Part shown: positions 1 to 9,730 of the stretch, piece by piece
Position numbering within the stretch: the first letter of the stretch is position 1
Layout: every line of letters starts with the position of its first letter
Assembly: GCA_900404475.1 (NCBI GenBank)
Contig: OUQQ01000574.1
Coordinates: 1 to 13,058 of the forward strand
From: Spongospora subterranea
Lineage: Eukaryota; Endomyxa; Phytomyxea; Plasmodiophorida; Plasmodiophoridae
Direction of reading: 5' to 3'
DNA: 13,058 bases
Translations under genes and position numbers: made by a program
The notes under the pieces: model-generated
The model's input: the letters and a program-made list of their open reading frames with translations, nothing else
Database searches by the model: none
What the model was told of the DNA's origin: nothing

Positions 1-228
1 TTGTAAATAAATACCTACTGTACTACAGTACACGTTCACTCCGTTTTGCCAATACGTAGTGAACTACTGGTGTACGTTGTATTGTACGTATAGTCGTATA
101 CATGACTATTTACCGCAGCCTCCTGAGAAGGATGAAAGTACAGGTCAGCGCAGCCCTATTGAACGACCCACCCACTCGACCTGAGTCATAGGCTCACTGC
201 GCAGGTCCATCTGCGGTGCAGTCGGTAG
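1..228. other. 5' flank of transporter gene, no gene seen
   Basis: No convincing coding frame. The stretch contains a short perfect palindrome (16-30) and a looser inverted pair, GTTCACT at about 34-40 against AGTGAAC at about 58-64. It should hold the promoter and 5' leader of the transporter gene, but I recognise no TATA box or other core element. An in-frame TAG at 226-228 directly abuts the ATG at 229, so the coding region cannot extend into this stretch without another exon. Confidence 0.5.
16..30. repeat. 15-bp perfect palindrome
   Basis: TACTGTA, one central C, then TACAGTA: 7-bp arms that match perfectly. It could be a protein-binding site or the end of a mobile-element remnant; nothing else supports either reading. 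Confidence 0.5.
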
Positions 229-1439
229 ATGGCTACCATGACATTTTACCGTTCGCTGCGAATCAGATGGACGCGGTGGATTATGCCACTGGGCTTGATC
301 GTGGCACTATTTCTGGGTTGGCTTTGGCCCACGCCAGGAAAGTATCTGGATGATACACCTCTCCAGTCAATTTGCGTAGGGGATCGTGTATCTCCCCCAA
401 TGTCGTAGCTGATTTACCGAATGTGGTTAGATTATTGTTATATTTATCATCTCAGGGCTGGAACTACACCTTGAATCAGTCAGAGATCTTGTTCGGCTTT
501 GGCCATCCGCCACACTAGGGCTTCTGTCTATATTGTTCATCACGCCGTTATTTGCCCTAGCGCTTCGACACATTCCTGTAGATTCCTTTGTTATCCTGGG
601 TTTAGGGGTATTTGCCCGATCTCCAACCACAGTCAGTACCGGCTCAGTTCTTGTTGCCCAATGTCGTGGAAATATGCCCTTGTCATTATTTTTTACGGTT
701 TTCAGCAATGTTCTCGCGGTAGGTTCGCTTTGGTACTGTTTCTAACCGTCTTCGTGTAAAAGTGTTCACTTAGGTTTTTACCATTCCGTTTTTATTGCCG
801 GTGTTGCTTTTGGGTCCTAATTCTGGAGTCTCGTTCACTCTAAATCCGACCGACATTTTGCTTCAGCTGACGTACTTAGTCCTAATCCCTCTTTGTGCCG
901 GCAGAATCATTTTACGCCCCATAACCATCGTGCGATTATGGAGCGAACGCCACAAATTGTTTCTGAAACTGTTTTGTATTTTGTTACTGATTATTATTCC
1001 GTGGATGAAAATGTCATCGTCGATCACAGCGTGCGTCATGCGCACATATTCAAATATGATAACAAGTACTAATTATATTGTTCACAGGTTCAACAAGATA
1101 TCGGCAGCTCAGATTTTCTTAACCGCCGCAATAGGGATTGCAATGCACCTTTCATTCATAGCCTTCAACTGGACTATGGCGTTATTATGTTGTTTTAAAC
1201 CTGATGTGACCAAGGCGGTTGTTATCATGTGCTCTCAGAAGACTCTAACTGTCGGGTTTGCTGTTCTTGCTTCTTTACCTAATTCACAAGACGGACTGTA
1301 CGCCATTCCAATCATAATTGGTCACTTGGTCCAGCTCGTGATCGATTCAATCCTTGCTTCTCGATGGGACGTGAAAGATAAAAAGTCTGCCCGATCTATG
1401 GCAGAACCAACAGAATTGATAAGCGTCCCACCTGCTTAA
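229..1439 (+). CDS. BASS4/SLC10A7-like bile-acid:sodium-symporter family membrane protein
   Basis: Predicted multi-pass transporter of the SBF-like (SLC10A7/plant BASS4) family. Substrate is not inferable; SLC10A7 relatives affect calcium and glycosylation, and plant BASS members move organic anions. Exons are 229-375, 431-718, 774-1030 and 1088-1439, giving 347 aa. Introns are 376-430 and 719-773 (both 55 nt) and 1031-1087 (57 nt). The first hydrophobic helix is at residues 17-36. The family signature region LGLGVFARSPTTVSTGSVL lies in exon 2, where the plant-type family has a PTT-centred motif. A SQKTLTVG motif and a GHLVQLVIDSIL helix lie near the C terminus, as in BASS4/SLC10A7. About nine to ten hydrophobic segments are visible. 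The start is fixed by an in-frame TAG just upstream of the ATG; exon 1 is the least conserved part and its 3' boundary is the least certain. Resemblance is closer to the plant BASS4 type than to animal SLC10A7, judged from memory of the families. Confidence 0.85.
1031..1087 (+). other. 57-nt in-frame, stop-free intron in transporter gene
   Basis: Begins GTGCGT, contains a TACTAAT branch-point-like box about 22 nt before the end, and ends TTCACAG. Its length is a multiple of three and it has no in-frame stop, so the reading frame runs straight through it. Removing it restores the even spacing between PWMKMSSS and the next helix that the family shows; keeping it would add 19 residues there. Confidence 0.8.
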
Positions 1440-1830
1440 TTCGTATCTATTTTTCGCTGTGATAAACTAATATTTACCCAATTTCCTGACGTGGCGTCGT
1501 CGTCCGATAGTGTTATCGATAGTCCCCAACATTGACGCTATTCCATTACAATCCTACAACAGCTGGCGAGTCGTCGAAAGTTTTGACTTGAACCTGCACA
1601 AGCCAACGTAAATAATGACTGCGATTGTATTGGTGTTTCGGGTTCATCAGTATTACCGCATCGTTACGACTAAAACTGAAACGTGCAACAACCTTACGTT
1701 TGGACTGTGGTTCATGATGTGTGTGTGTATCTTGACCGTGGACGGGACTCTTTACCAGTAATTATTGTGCGTGTTACCGGGTTGACTGTAATTCCTTGTG
1801 TTACCGGTTTCTTCCACTTCAGGATCAGGA
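1440..1830. other. intergenic region between transporter and FHIT genes
   Basis: About 390 nt with no supported gene. It must hold the 3' end of the transporter transcript and the promoter and 5' leader of the FHIT gene. An open frame at 1683-1904 overlaps the true first FHIT exon in another frame and looks like nothing known. I saw no tRNA-like structure and no clear core promoter element. Confidence 0.6.
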
Positions 1831-2433
1831 ATGGGGTCTACAACAGCAGTTGCTCGTTATGTATTTGGCGCAATTCGATTAGACGTCAGCCAAGTCTTTT
1901 TTGAATCCGCCTTGTCCTATGGTACGTGCTGATCGACGACAGACTTTGATGAAGGCGTGACCGTATTCTCTCGCAGCTACTGTCAACTTGAAGCCCCTGG
2001 TTCCTGGACATGTACTCGTAATGCCAAAGCGAGTCGTCCAACGATTCAATAGCTTAAAGTCTGAGGAGGTCAATGACTTGTGGATATCCGCTCAGACAGT
2101 TTCCAAAGCGCTGGAAACGCATCTCTATCGTAAGGAAAGAGATAAATGAAATATCAAATGAACATGTCGTGGTTTATATGTGAAATTATAGCTCAGGGAT
2201 TTACATTCGCTATTCAAGATGGGCCTGTCGCTGGCCAGACTGTTCCTCATGTCCATGTTCATATCCTTCCTCGATTTGAAAACGATTTTGCCCCCAACGA
2301 CTCTATCTATGAAGCCCTTGAGGGGGATTCACCCCACAAAATCCGCATGGACGACGAACATCGTCAGCCTCGGTCTTCCAGCGAAATGCAACAAGAAGCT
2401 GATGCTTACCGGTTACTGTTTAAACAAAAGTAA
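1831..2433 (+). CDS. FHIT: FHIT-like bis(5'-adenosyl)-triphosphatase (HIT family)
   Basis: Predicted dinucleoside-polyphosphate hydrolase that splits Ap3A into AMP and ADP, probably soluble. Exons are 1831-1921, 1977-2129 and 2192-2433, with introns 1922-1976 (55 nt, GTACGT..GCAG) and 2130-2191 (62 nt, GTAAGG..ATAG), giving 161 aa. The N-terminal FG/VF strand, LKPLVPGHVLVMPKR and QDGPVAGQTVPHVHVHILPR are family hallmarks. The histidine triad is H101-x-H103-x-H105, with H103 the expected nucleophile. NDSIYEAL and a C-terminal helix with the EMQQEAD pattern also match. Length is close to the roughly 147 aa of the human protein; the extra residues are about nine at the N terminus and some in the variable loop before the last helix. 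The start is the only in-frame ATG between an upstream TAA (1789) and the conserved part. The gene converges on the lectin-like gene, with stops only 21 nt apart, so the transcripts probably overlap. Confidence 0.93.
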
Positions 2434-2454
2434 TATCCAAACATGTTTTAGATT

Positions 2455-3419
2455 TTATTTGAGCGAAACATTTGATTCCTTGAAGACACATAAAACCAAA
2501 TGTCGTTCTGTGCAGTTAGTTAAGAGCAATTTTCCGGCCATGAAGCTTGCGCAATCAGTGACTTTTTCGTCAACTGACAACGCTGTAAAATTGCTCTTTT
2601 TTGTCGGGCGTGGATCGGATAATCCGTTGTGATCTTCATCGAATGCGTTGCCTATAGCCAATTTATGTTTTGCCAGAGTAAAACCAGGCAGAACAACCTA
2701 CCTTCTTTTCGCCTATGACCTTGGCTCGTAGTTGCCCGCTCCACCGATGATCGTTTATAAGGCTGGGAGGCGGTCGGTGGCTTTTGGGATTGTGAATCAC
2801 TTGAATGAAACCACGGCTGATCAGCTGCTTTGAAATTCTGAAGTTCGTTCTTTTTGAGTAAACGAGAATAGTCTTTAGTCACGATCGGTTCAGGGTTTCT
2901 TGCAAATTTCGTCGATTCTTCGTCCTGAAAAATGAATTTCGTCTTAGGATCATCTAGTTCCTGGAAATCGTGACGATTTGGATTAAATCTGGTTTGGTCT
3001 TTGCGTGAGAACGATAAGGTACTTTTTTCAGGATCATTGCGGCTATCAGGCGGGTGGTTCGACTTCCTTTTCAGCAACTTCACGTCCTGGACTGTTTCGG
3101 GGTCGACGTCAGGTGGCAGCTCCACATTTGTAACTTCCAAAACCGAAAATTCTGTCTTGCTTCTTGAAGACTGTTGAACTTGTGAAGTAATCCAGGCTCT
3201 AGAGGAAGCTCCATCTGTCGTTTTGTTAGAATACGGCAACGTTCGAATATCATCAAGTGTCGCCATCATCCCGTTGTACATGGGGCATACTTTAACTGCT
3301 TCATCATAGGTGTACGACCCAAGAATAATGACGAGACGAGTAGCCGCCGCATGTTCCAAAGTCGTGTGCAGAGCTACAGCTGCCAAAACCAGTACAGTTG
3401 AACGCATCTGTTGTGCCAT
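2455..3419 (-). CDS. secreted protein with split C-type-lectin-like domain
   Basis: Two exons, 3419-2702 and 2651-2455, with a 50-nt intron 2701-2652 (GTAGGT..TATAG), giving 304 aa; the split codon is a glycine in both flanks. Residues 1-26 form a typical signal peptide. Residues 28-79 resemble the first half of a C-type lectin-like domain: YTYDEAVKVC (C45), G50..MATLDDI, then a WI pair at 76-77. The last 35 residues resemble the second half: C273, C286 and C294, where C-x7-C followed by VF is the usual domain end. Between them lies about 190 residues, rich in Lys, Asp, Ser, Arg and Pro and probably disordered, where ordinary domains have about 50. By family rule C45 would pair with C294, and C273 with C286. 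I see no obvious EPN/QPD sugar-binding motif. A ligand cannot be named. The fold assignment is by pattern only. The gene lies 142 nt downstream of the protease gene on the same strand. Confidence 0.7.
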
Positions 3420-3561
3420 ATACTGATTTGTAAATGGACAGTTTTCCTGCGAAAGTTTACTCTCCGATCAGCATCGCAATGAGTCATCTTCCGAAACAAG
3501 TTGTCTGATCCCATTAAACGATATTTTTATGAAAAAACAAATATAGCCGAAACTAAAGCCT

Positions 3562-6348
3562 CTAATTGATCCCTCTTGCCCGGATAACAGTAGAATACCT
3601 GATCTTGAGCACGACAGCCCCTACCACCAGACATATAATACATGTTCCAATTACAGCGGCTGCTATTATAACTCCTTTGAAAACAGAAGCCGATGCAAAT
3701 CCGGACCTGTTGCCGTCATTTGAGGGTGACGTCGCGATCAACGGTGTAAGAAATCCTTTATCATCTTCGTTCGACGCTGCTTCTTGACAATTATACGGCC
3801 TGGCTAAACCTGTAACAACGAGGCTGTAGCGCTGTTCCTGACCGATATTGATGGCAGCTGCGTTCACGATAATTTTCATGTCGATGGGCCCATCCGACAT
3901 TGTCGGGGCGTTGATGAGAATTGTTTCAATGGGGTTCCTTCGATCTGCTGTTGCCACACCATCATAGGCACCTTCATTACCGAGGTGAATCTGGTCGGAC
4001 CTGTTATATTCAACTATCAGGTCCAAGTCGTTAACGAGCTGAATAGCACTTTGCGGTTGTCCAGGCGGATCAGTCCACACTAGAACGATCCTAGTAGGCG
4101 CCGTACTCAGAGGGGATGGCATAACACACATGCTATATGTATGGCTCTGGGAATTGGCGATTGAAGGATGTGTACCTCCAAGTAAGTAAAGGTAGAATGG
4201 ACTGGACGATGTTTCTCGGAACTCTAGCACTTGATCTAATTGCAGCCTTCCCCATCCTTGGTCCACACCAGGAAATTGATCAATGGAGGCGAATTGGATG
4301 TTGGGGCACTTCTGTTGTTGAGTGGCAACGGTAAACTGATCCGTAACCAGTCGAGTTCCTGTTAAATGCTTCCCTCCTGCGACCGCAATCGCCTTCATCA
4401 AAGACCCTGACGGCGTCATGGAATGCGACTGATTACGGCGTCCAGTTGGATAAAATCCTTCAATGAAGTATTCCCTAATCAGAGCTAGGGCTCCTGCAGC
4501 TGCCGGCGTTGACATTGATGTCCCAGACTTAACGGTTAAGACGTTGATATCAGGCTGCCCACAGACGTTGGATGGCGAACCTCTCGGCGCTACTTTTGCT
4601 GACACTGCAAAGTCACGTCATTAAGCAGATCGATGAGGGTAAATCGAATCTCACTAGCGGCGAAGCCCGGGGCGACTATGTCCGGTTTGATTCTTGAATC
4701 AGAAGTCGGACCTCGAGATGAGAACGTAGCGATATTATTAGCGTCAAACATCGTTGTCGGAAAAGAGCTAAACAAAGGTGGGGTTATCCCCAAGGTATTA
4801 TAGCTGTCGATATCTGTCATGCATGATCCAACAGTGATGATGTTTTTAGCAGTAGCCGGGCTTCCAATTGTAGTCTGTTGGCCGCAGGCTCCATCATTTC
4901 CAGCGGCCACTAAAATCAGGAAATCATCGTGGGCATACATATACTGATCCATGTCCCTGGATAAGCTGGTATATTGTGGAGCCTCTGTACCCCAACTGTT
5001 GCTGTGTATTCGAGCACCGGCGACATATGACCATTGAAACATAGACGTCAGATCATCAGGAAGGTTCAGGTCTCCATTGGCCTGTAATACAGCAGATGAC
5101 CAATAGATCAATACTGTTCCTGGGCACGTCTAACCATTCCTATGTCGAAGAATGCTAGTTTCGATTCCGGGGCCATCCCATTAAATTTAGAATACATCCC
5201 GTCAATCTCGGCCGACCCAGCTGCTATACCAGCAACATGCGTGCCATGCCCGTCCTCGTCATCGGCGGCATCGGCGAACGCCACATATTGAACGATTTTC
5301 CGTTGTGATTCCTGCCCTGCCGGAAAATCCGCTGCTGTTGGATTGGATCGATATTGAGAAATGGGAACCCCATTGGCGTCCGAGAAGAAGCAATGATTAG
5401 TATCGATACCACTGTCAGCGACACCTGAAGGTCATGCAATTTCATGCAACATTAATCAGACTGCGATTTGTGCATGGCCTCAACATGCTGGACAACGTTA
5501 CGTACCTATCACTTGTCCTGCTCCGTATAGACCGTGATCCCATCCGATCTGTGACATTAGTTCATTTAGCGAATCAAGAATAGGGATATGATTAGCAACA
5601 ATGGTCGCCTCACTAATCCTGTCATCGTGTCGTAGTTAGCGGAAGAGGTTAGGCCGTTGTTCAGGATCCCACGTGTCCATCGGTTCATCCATTTCGGCTT
5701 CAAGCGTTTTTCAATGTAGAGTACTGCTGGGTCGCCGGCAATGATCTGGCATAGTGCCTGGACTTGGAGATTGGAGACGTTGTTAAGATCAATTCTTAAA
5801 CGATCGCTTCTAATCACTGTTATAGCCCCAGACGACCCAGCAAGCAATTTCAAGCGATCCATAATAAATCCCGAGTCTTCATCGTTGGGAAGTTGCATTG
5901 TTGATACTATCAGTGAGATTGAAAGCATAGTGTTGGAGGAAGATGTCGTTGAAGATAACGATGCCTGAAGCTGTGCGATTTCGGGTGCGATTTTATGCTC
6001 TGGCCGGATGTTCCCAACCCATTTAACGCCATCCAATCCCCGAATTCGATCAGCTTCTTCATGAGATACGAAAATTATAAAGGTGTGGTCAGGAATATAC
6101 AATGTCATTGGCAAAGATGATCTCAGTGTATCCCGTTTAGATGGGTCGATTTGAACCATAAAACCGGACCGTAAAGGGTCCTGCAATCGTAGCTCGTACG
6201 ATAAGGTTTTGAAATGGGGTGAAGGGTGGTCCTCTTCGTGGATTTGTGGAGTATTTTCAGTATCAATCACACCAGTCACTAGATGTATCATGCGGCTGGC
6301 TTGGCTTATCGTTGTCATCATCAACATCAGCAACAGTACAACGTCCAT
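3562..6348 (-). CDS. subtilisin-like serine protease (S8, KP-43 type), membrane-anchored
   Basis: Predicted secretory-pathway endopeptidase. Five exons: 6348-5614, 5548-5506, 5424-5135, 5081-4655, 4604-3562. Introns are 5613-5549 (65 nt), 5505-5425 (81), 5134-5082 (53) and 4654-4605 (50), all GT-AG. The product is 845 aa. Order of parts: signal peptide (about 1-17); propeptide to about residue 235, including YIPDHTFIIFV and KWVGNIRPEHKI, the pattern seen before KP-43-type domains; catalytic domain with Asp263 (VADSGID), His319 (DGHGTHVAG), oxyanion Asn418 (VAAGND) and Ser528 (GTSMSTPA); a C-terminal beta-sandwich-like region with IVLVWTDPPG and LVNDLDL, typical of the KP-43 group; a transmembrane helix near 808-832; and a short basic tail. 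Exon 2 is only 43 nt. Every junction is supported by gap-free matching to the paralogue at 6748-9622. All catalytic residues are present, so it should be active. The substrate is unknown. Confidence 0.9.
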
Positions 6349-6747
6349 ATCGGAATTGATTGCCTATTAGTCAGAATAATCTTCGTCAAAAACCAGTCTG
6401 GCAGATCCAACTGAATGCGTCATTTATTCTAGAAATTGGTTGGTTGCTGATTCAACTTCAATCTAGAATTTGGTTAGCAACCATCTAAAAAATTCTGGTT
6501 TGGTTACTAAGTCAAAACTGATTGCAGATTTTCGTTGTATTTCGATCCGAAATTTTATCTTCGGACGGTCGTTTTGGTTGGTCAAAGATATCGCAACATG
6601 ATCCAGAAGGGTCGAATCGTTCCATAGTCGATCTCGAAAATCTGGCAATGGTATCTGATCACTCCCTCTAGTGTAGGTCCATTCACATATTGGTCCTGTT
6701 TCTTTGGTCCAGTTGAGTTGTTCTTTCCTTTATCAGGGTGTTTATAT
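6349..6747. promoter_or_regulatory. shared divergent promoter region of the two protease genes
   Basis: These 399 nt separate the ATGs of the two divergent protease paralogues, so both promoters must lie here. It is AT-rich and holds a family of related words. TCTAGAAATTGGTT (6428-6441) recurs as TCTAGAATTTGGTT (6462-6475), and a third looser copy follows around 6490-6520 (TTCTGGTTTGGTTACTAA). GGTTAGCAACC (6472-6482) is a small inverted repeat. Short frames here resemble no protein. Shared control of the two genes is an inference from geometry. Confidence 0.5.
6428..6520. repeat. short degenerate direct repeats between protease genes
   Basis: A 14-bp word occurs twice with one mismatch, 34 nt apart (6428 and 6462). 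GGTTGGTTGCTGATTCAA (6438) and GGTTTGGTTACTAAGTCAA (6497) also resemble each other. The copies may be binding sites for a regulator, or simply local duplication. Confidence 0.45.
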
Positions 6748-9622
6748 ATGCTGCGCTTTCTATTCACGTTTTATGTAGGATTAGTACTTGTGTCAGGTTC
6801 TAATCGTAACATCGTTATGATTCGAGGGGTCATCAACACGGAGACTGATCCAGGTTTTCGTCATCAAGACCATCCATCGCGCCACTTTCGTGGGCTATCC
6901 ATATCTGACCGTCTATCACATCCAATGCCCGCTACATTCCTCGTGCACGTTAATGAGACTGAGGCAGACAATGTTCGAGATCAGGTTCAAGACCGGCATC
7001 AGATGTCCCTATCGTCGTATCTTCCTCATAATACCTTTGTGGTGTTAGCGACCCACGCGCAAGCAAACGATATAGAAACTATTCCAGGAGTTTTATGGGT
7101 GGGAAATCTTCCATCATATCATAAAATCTCTCCGACGGTTTCATTACCTCCGCCAACTACCACTGGCGAGTTCATCCCACCTCCTGAACTCTTGTCTGAG
7201 CCTGTTTTCAACGTATCTTCTCCCCGCCCTTTGAATGAAACTCAAGATCCGCTAAGTGTCCGCGATGTTCATGGCGCCCCAATGAACGAAACCGCTATTC
7301 CTTCCCTTATTGTCAGTATATCTGAGGCAACTCCACCACGGTCTCGTCAAGATCTAACGGCAATCATATCTCGACTTGCCGAAGATATTGCAAATGATGA
7401 GCGCACTCAAATCCCATATCCAGTCCCGATAATCATTATTCGCTCTGACAGACTTCGTATTGAGCTTCAAAGCGAAGCCCAACTTCAAAGCGTCGCTGAG
7501 GTTGTGTCTGACGATCCCGCTGTATCATTCGTTGAGCGACGAATGAAGCCGCAGCTCCTTAACCGATGGGCGCGAGGTATTATCGCGAATGGACTAGATA
7601 CAGTAGCGGATTACACGAAGAGATTAGATCTATTATCGTGGCAGAACAATCTATACGGTCAAGGACAAGTGATAGGGTTAGCAGATAGCGGTTTAGATTA
7701 CAAGCATTGCTTCTTTGCTGATTCTACTTATGGGGTACCATTCAAAGCGTTCAAGTCTAATCCGACTGCTAATGACGTATTGCCGTCTGATTCTCTCCAT
7801 CGTAAGATCACACAATATGTCGTGTATGGAGACGGAAGTGATGATGCGGAAGGACATGGAACTCATGTAGCCGGGACCATAGCAGGGCAAGCGCCAACTG
7901 GAATTAATACCTATTCGTCCTATGAGGGTATGTCGACACAAAGGTTCGTGATCTCAATCGATGTTGTAAAGTTGGAAAAATAATATCTGTATGCCGCACA
8001 GCAAAATCGCATTTTTCGATATGGGGACGTCGGATGGGTCGTTATCGCTACCAGATGATCTCACAACACCGTTTTTGCATTGGGCATACCTCGCAGGTGC
8101 ACGTCTTCATTCAAATAGTTGGGGAGTATCGTCACCTTACTACACCACAAATTCTCGCGATATGGATCAGTACATGTACGACCACAAAGACTTTCTCGTC
8201 GTTGTTGCAGCAGGTAATGACGGGTCTTGCAATGGGCAAAGTACAGTTGGAAGCCCAGCGACAGCCAAAAACATTATCGCCGTCGGTGCTACGATGACAA
8301 ATCTCGATAACTACCAATCAACAGGAGTCCAACCACCATATTATTCTTCAGGCCAGTCGTCATATTTCACGTCTAACAATATTGCTTTTTTTTCATCTCG
8401 AGGGCCAACGTCTGATCTTCGGATCAAACCCGACATCGTTGCTCCTGGCTATAACACCATCTCTTCAAAGGTCGGAAGTCAGTGTGGGCAACCGGTCAGC
8501 AGCGTGTTTTCTTCGAAATCTGGCACGTCTATGGCCACTCCAGCTGTAACAGGCAATCTGGCGCTAATCCGGCAGTATTTGATCGAAGGATTCTATCCTA
8601 GCGGCGCTCGCAACCAGGTCGATGGGTTTGTGCCATCTGCATCTTTGATTAAGGCAATTGCAATAGCAGGAGGAACACGTCTAACAGGATCGCGTCTTGT
8701 ATCCGACACATACGTCTCGTCTTCTCCGAAATGCCCAAACCCAAAGTTCGTGTCCATCAGTCAATATCCTGGGCTCGACCAAGGTTGGGGCCGCCTCGAA
8801 CTGGACACTGTTCTCAAGACGAAAAGTGCACCCACGTCGTCGGCATTTCTCCTTCTTGGTATGGATCGTCGATTGACGTCAACTTTTGGAGATATCACAA
8901 TATCATCTCGGCAAACGCATACTTATCGCTTATGTGCCATTAAATCAACAGCCCCGGCGCCCAAGATCGTGTTAGTCTGGACGGATCCTGCAGCCCAACC
9001 GATGAGCGGTGTTCAACTTGTGAATAACCTCGATCTTGAAGTATACTATCAACAGACCGGCAATACACACCTTGGCAATGCAGGAGTATATCAAGGCACT
9101 GGACCGGACGTTCGAAACCCGGTGGAGACAGTGGTTCTAGATTCGCCCACCTCTAATATGGACGTGACTGTTGTGGTTAGAGCCAGGACGATCAATGTTG
9201 GAAACGGTCAGCCTTATAGTCTGGTTGTCACCGGAAGCATCAGAGCCGGAGCATGCAAAACATTAACATCGGTCAATGTGACAGACCTGAATCTTGCTGC
9301 AGAAGTGACAGGGCCGACTGTTGGAGACAAATCCGTTCCGGCTTCTAATTCGTCTACAGAATCTAGTTCACCAGGGTTTACTGACATCGCGATAAAAGTC
9401 TCAGCTGTGTTAGCAGCAGCATTAGTTGTCGTCCTGGTCGTCTGTATTGTGGTTCAACGACGACAGCAACGAAAGCGCCTACAGAAAGATCGCGAGAACC
9501 TTCAGATCCCACCTCTTAATCTTGGACTAGCAGGTGTTCAGAAGATAGTTGGAGCGAGTCCCCAATCAGAAAAAAGTGCTCAGACCGTGCCTTGGGGTGC
9601 CAAGTCAAAAAACACTGCATAA
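6748..9622 (+). CDS. second subtilisin-like protease (S8, KP-43 type), frame broken at one junction
   Basis: Paralogue of the divergent protease gene. Two long open parts: 6748 to about 7932, carrying signal peptide, propeptide, Asp313 (LADSGLD) and His370 (EGHGTHVAG); and about 7989 to 9622, carrying oxyanion Asn470, Ser574 (GTSMATPA), the LVWTDPAAQP/LVNNLDL beta-sandwich region, one transmembrane helix (VSAVLAAALVVVLVVCIVV) and a basic cytosolic tail of about 60 residues. The frames differ, and a TAA at 7981 ends the first. Removing 61 nt within 7928-7993 gives YEGMPHSKIAFFD against NGMAPESKLAFFD in the paralogue, for a total of 937 aa. The junction is not GT-AG. Both halves are well conserved and otherwise undamaged, which argues for a working gene, but an indel, an assembly error or a young pseudogene remains possible. 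The four introns of the paralogue are all absent. The propeptide linker has a Pro-rich, N-glycosylation-site-rich insert (about residues 130-190) that the paralogue lacks. The ATG at 6748 is chosen because it begins a clean signal peptide. Confidence 0.82.
7928..7993 (+). other. anomalous exon junction or frameshift flanked by GTATG repeats
   Basis: GTATG occurs at 7928-7932 and again at 7989-7993. Excising one repeat plus the sequence between them (61 nt) joins the two protease frames. Because of the repeat, six cut placements are equivalent; their termini would be GT..CT, TA..TG, AT..GT, TG..TA, GT..AT or TC..TG, none canonical. The 61-nt length is normal for introns of this window. The only in-frame GT-AG choice (7932-8001, 70 nt) has a poor donor, GTCGAC, and would delete the conserved MAPxS residues. 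Confidence 0.6.
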
Positions 9623-9730
9623 GAGATCGGTCAAGGAGAGCAACCTCAATCACGTGCGAACTGAATGTCAATGAACACAATGCATTGTTCGGAAATATAT
9701 TTATGAATATATGTATGGACCATAAAGACC
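9623..9730. other. short convergent 3' spacer
   Basis: The 108 nt between the stop codons of the second protease (+) and Pelota (-) must contain both polyadenylation regions. AT-rich words such as AATATATTTATGAATATA occur near 9693-9710. I cannot assign a specific signal. Confidence 0.4.

Noticed and set aside
1620..1680. GGTTCATCA-like T-arm resemblance suggesting a tRNA
   Set aside because: No matching acceptor, D or anticodon stems could be drawn around it.
4150..4180. Possible 29-nt intron in protease exon 5 (GTACAC..CCCAG on the minus strand)
   Set aside because: Far shorter than any intron here, and the frame is open and reasonably matched by the paralogue without removing it.
4137..4334. 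Plus-strand frame inside the first protease
   Set aside because: Antisense shadow of a well-supported conserved exon.
6718..6747. Start of the second protease at 6718
   Set aside because: It is a TTG; the ATG at 6748 begins a clean signal peptide.
7928..8001. Strong donor GTATGT (7928) paired with acceptor CACAG (8001) as a canonical 74-nt intron of the second protease
   Set aside because: It puts the downstream half out of frame, so it cannot join the two conserved parts unless the sequence has a further indel.
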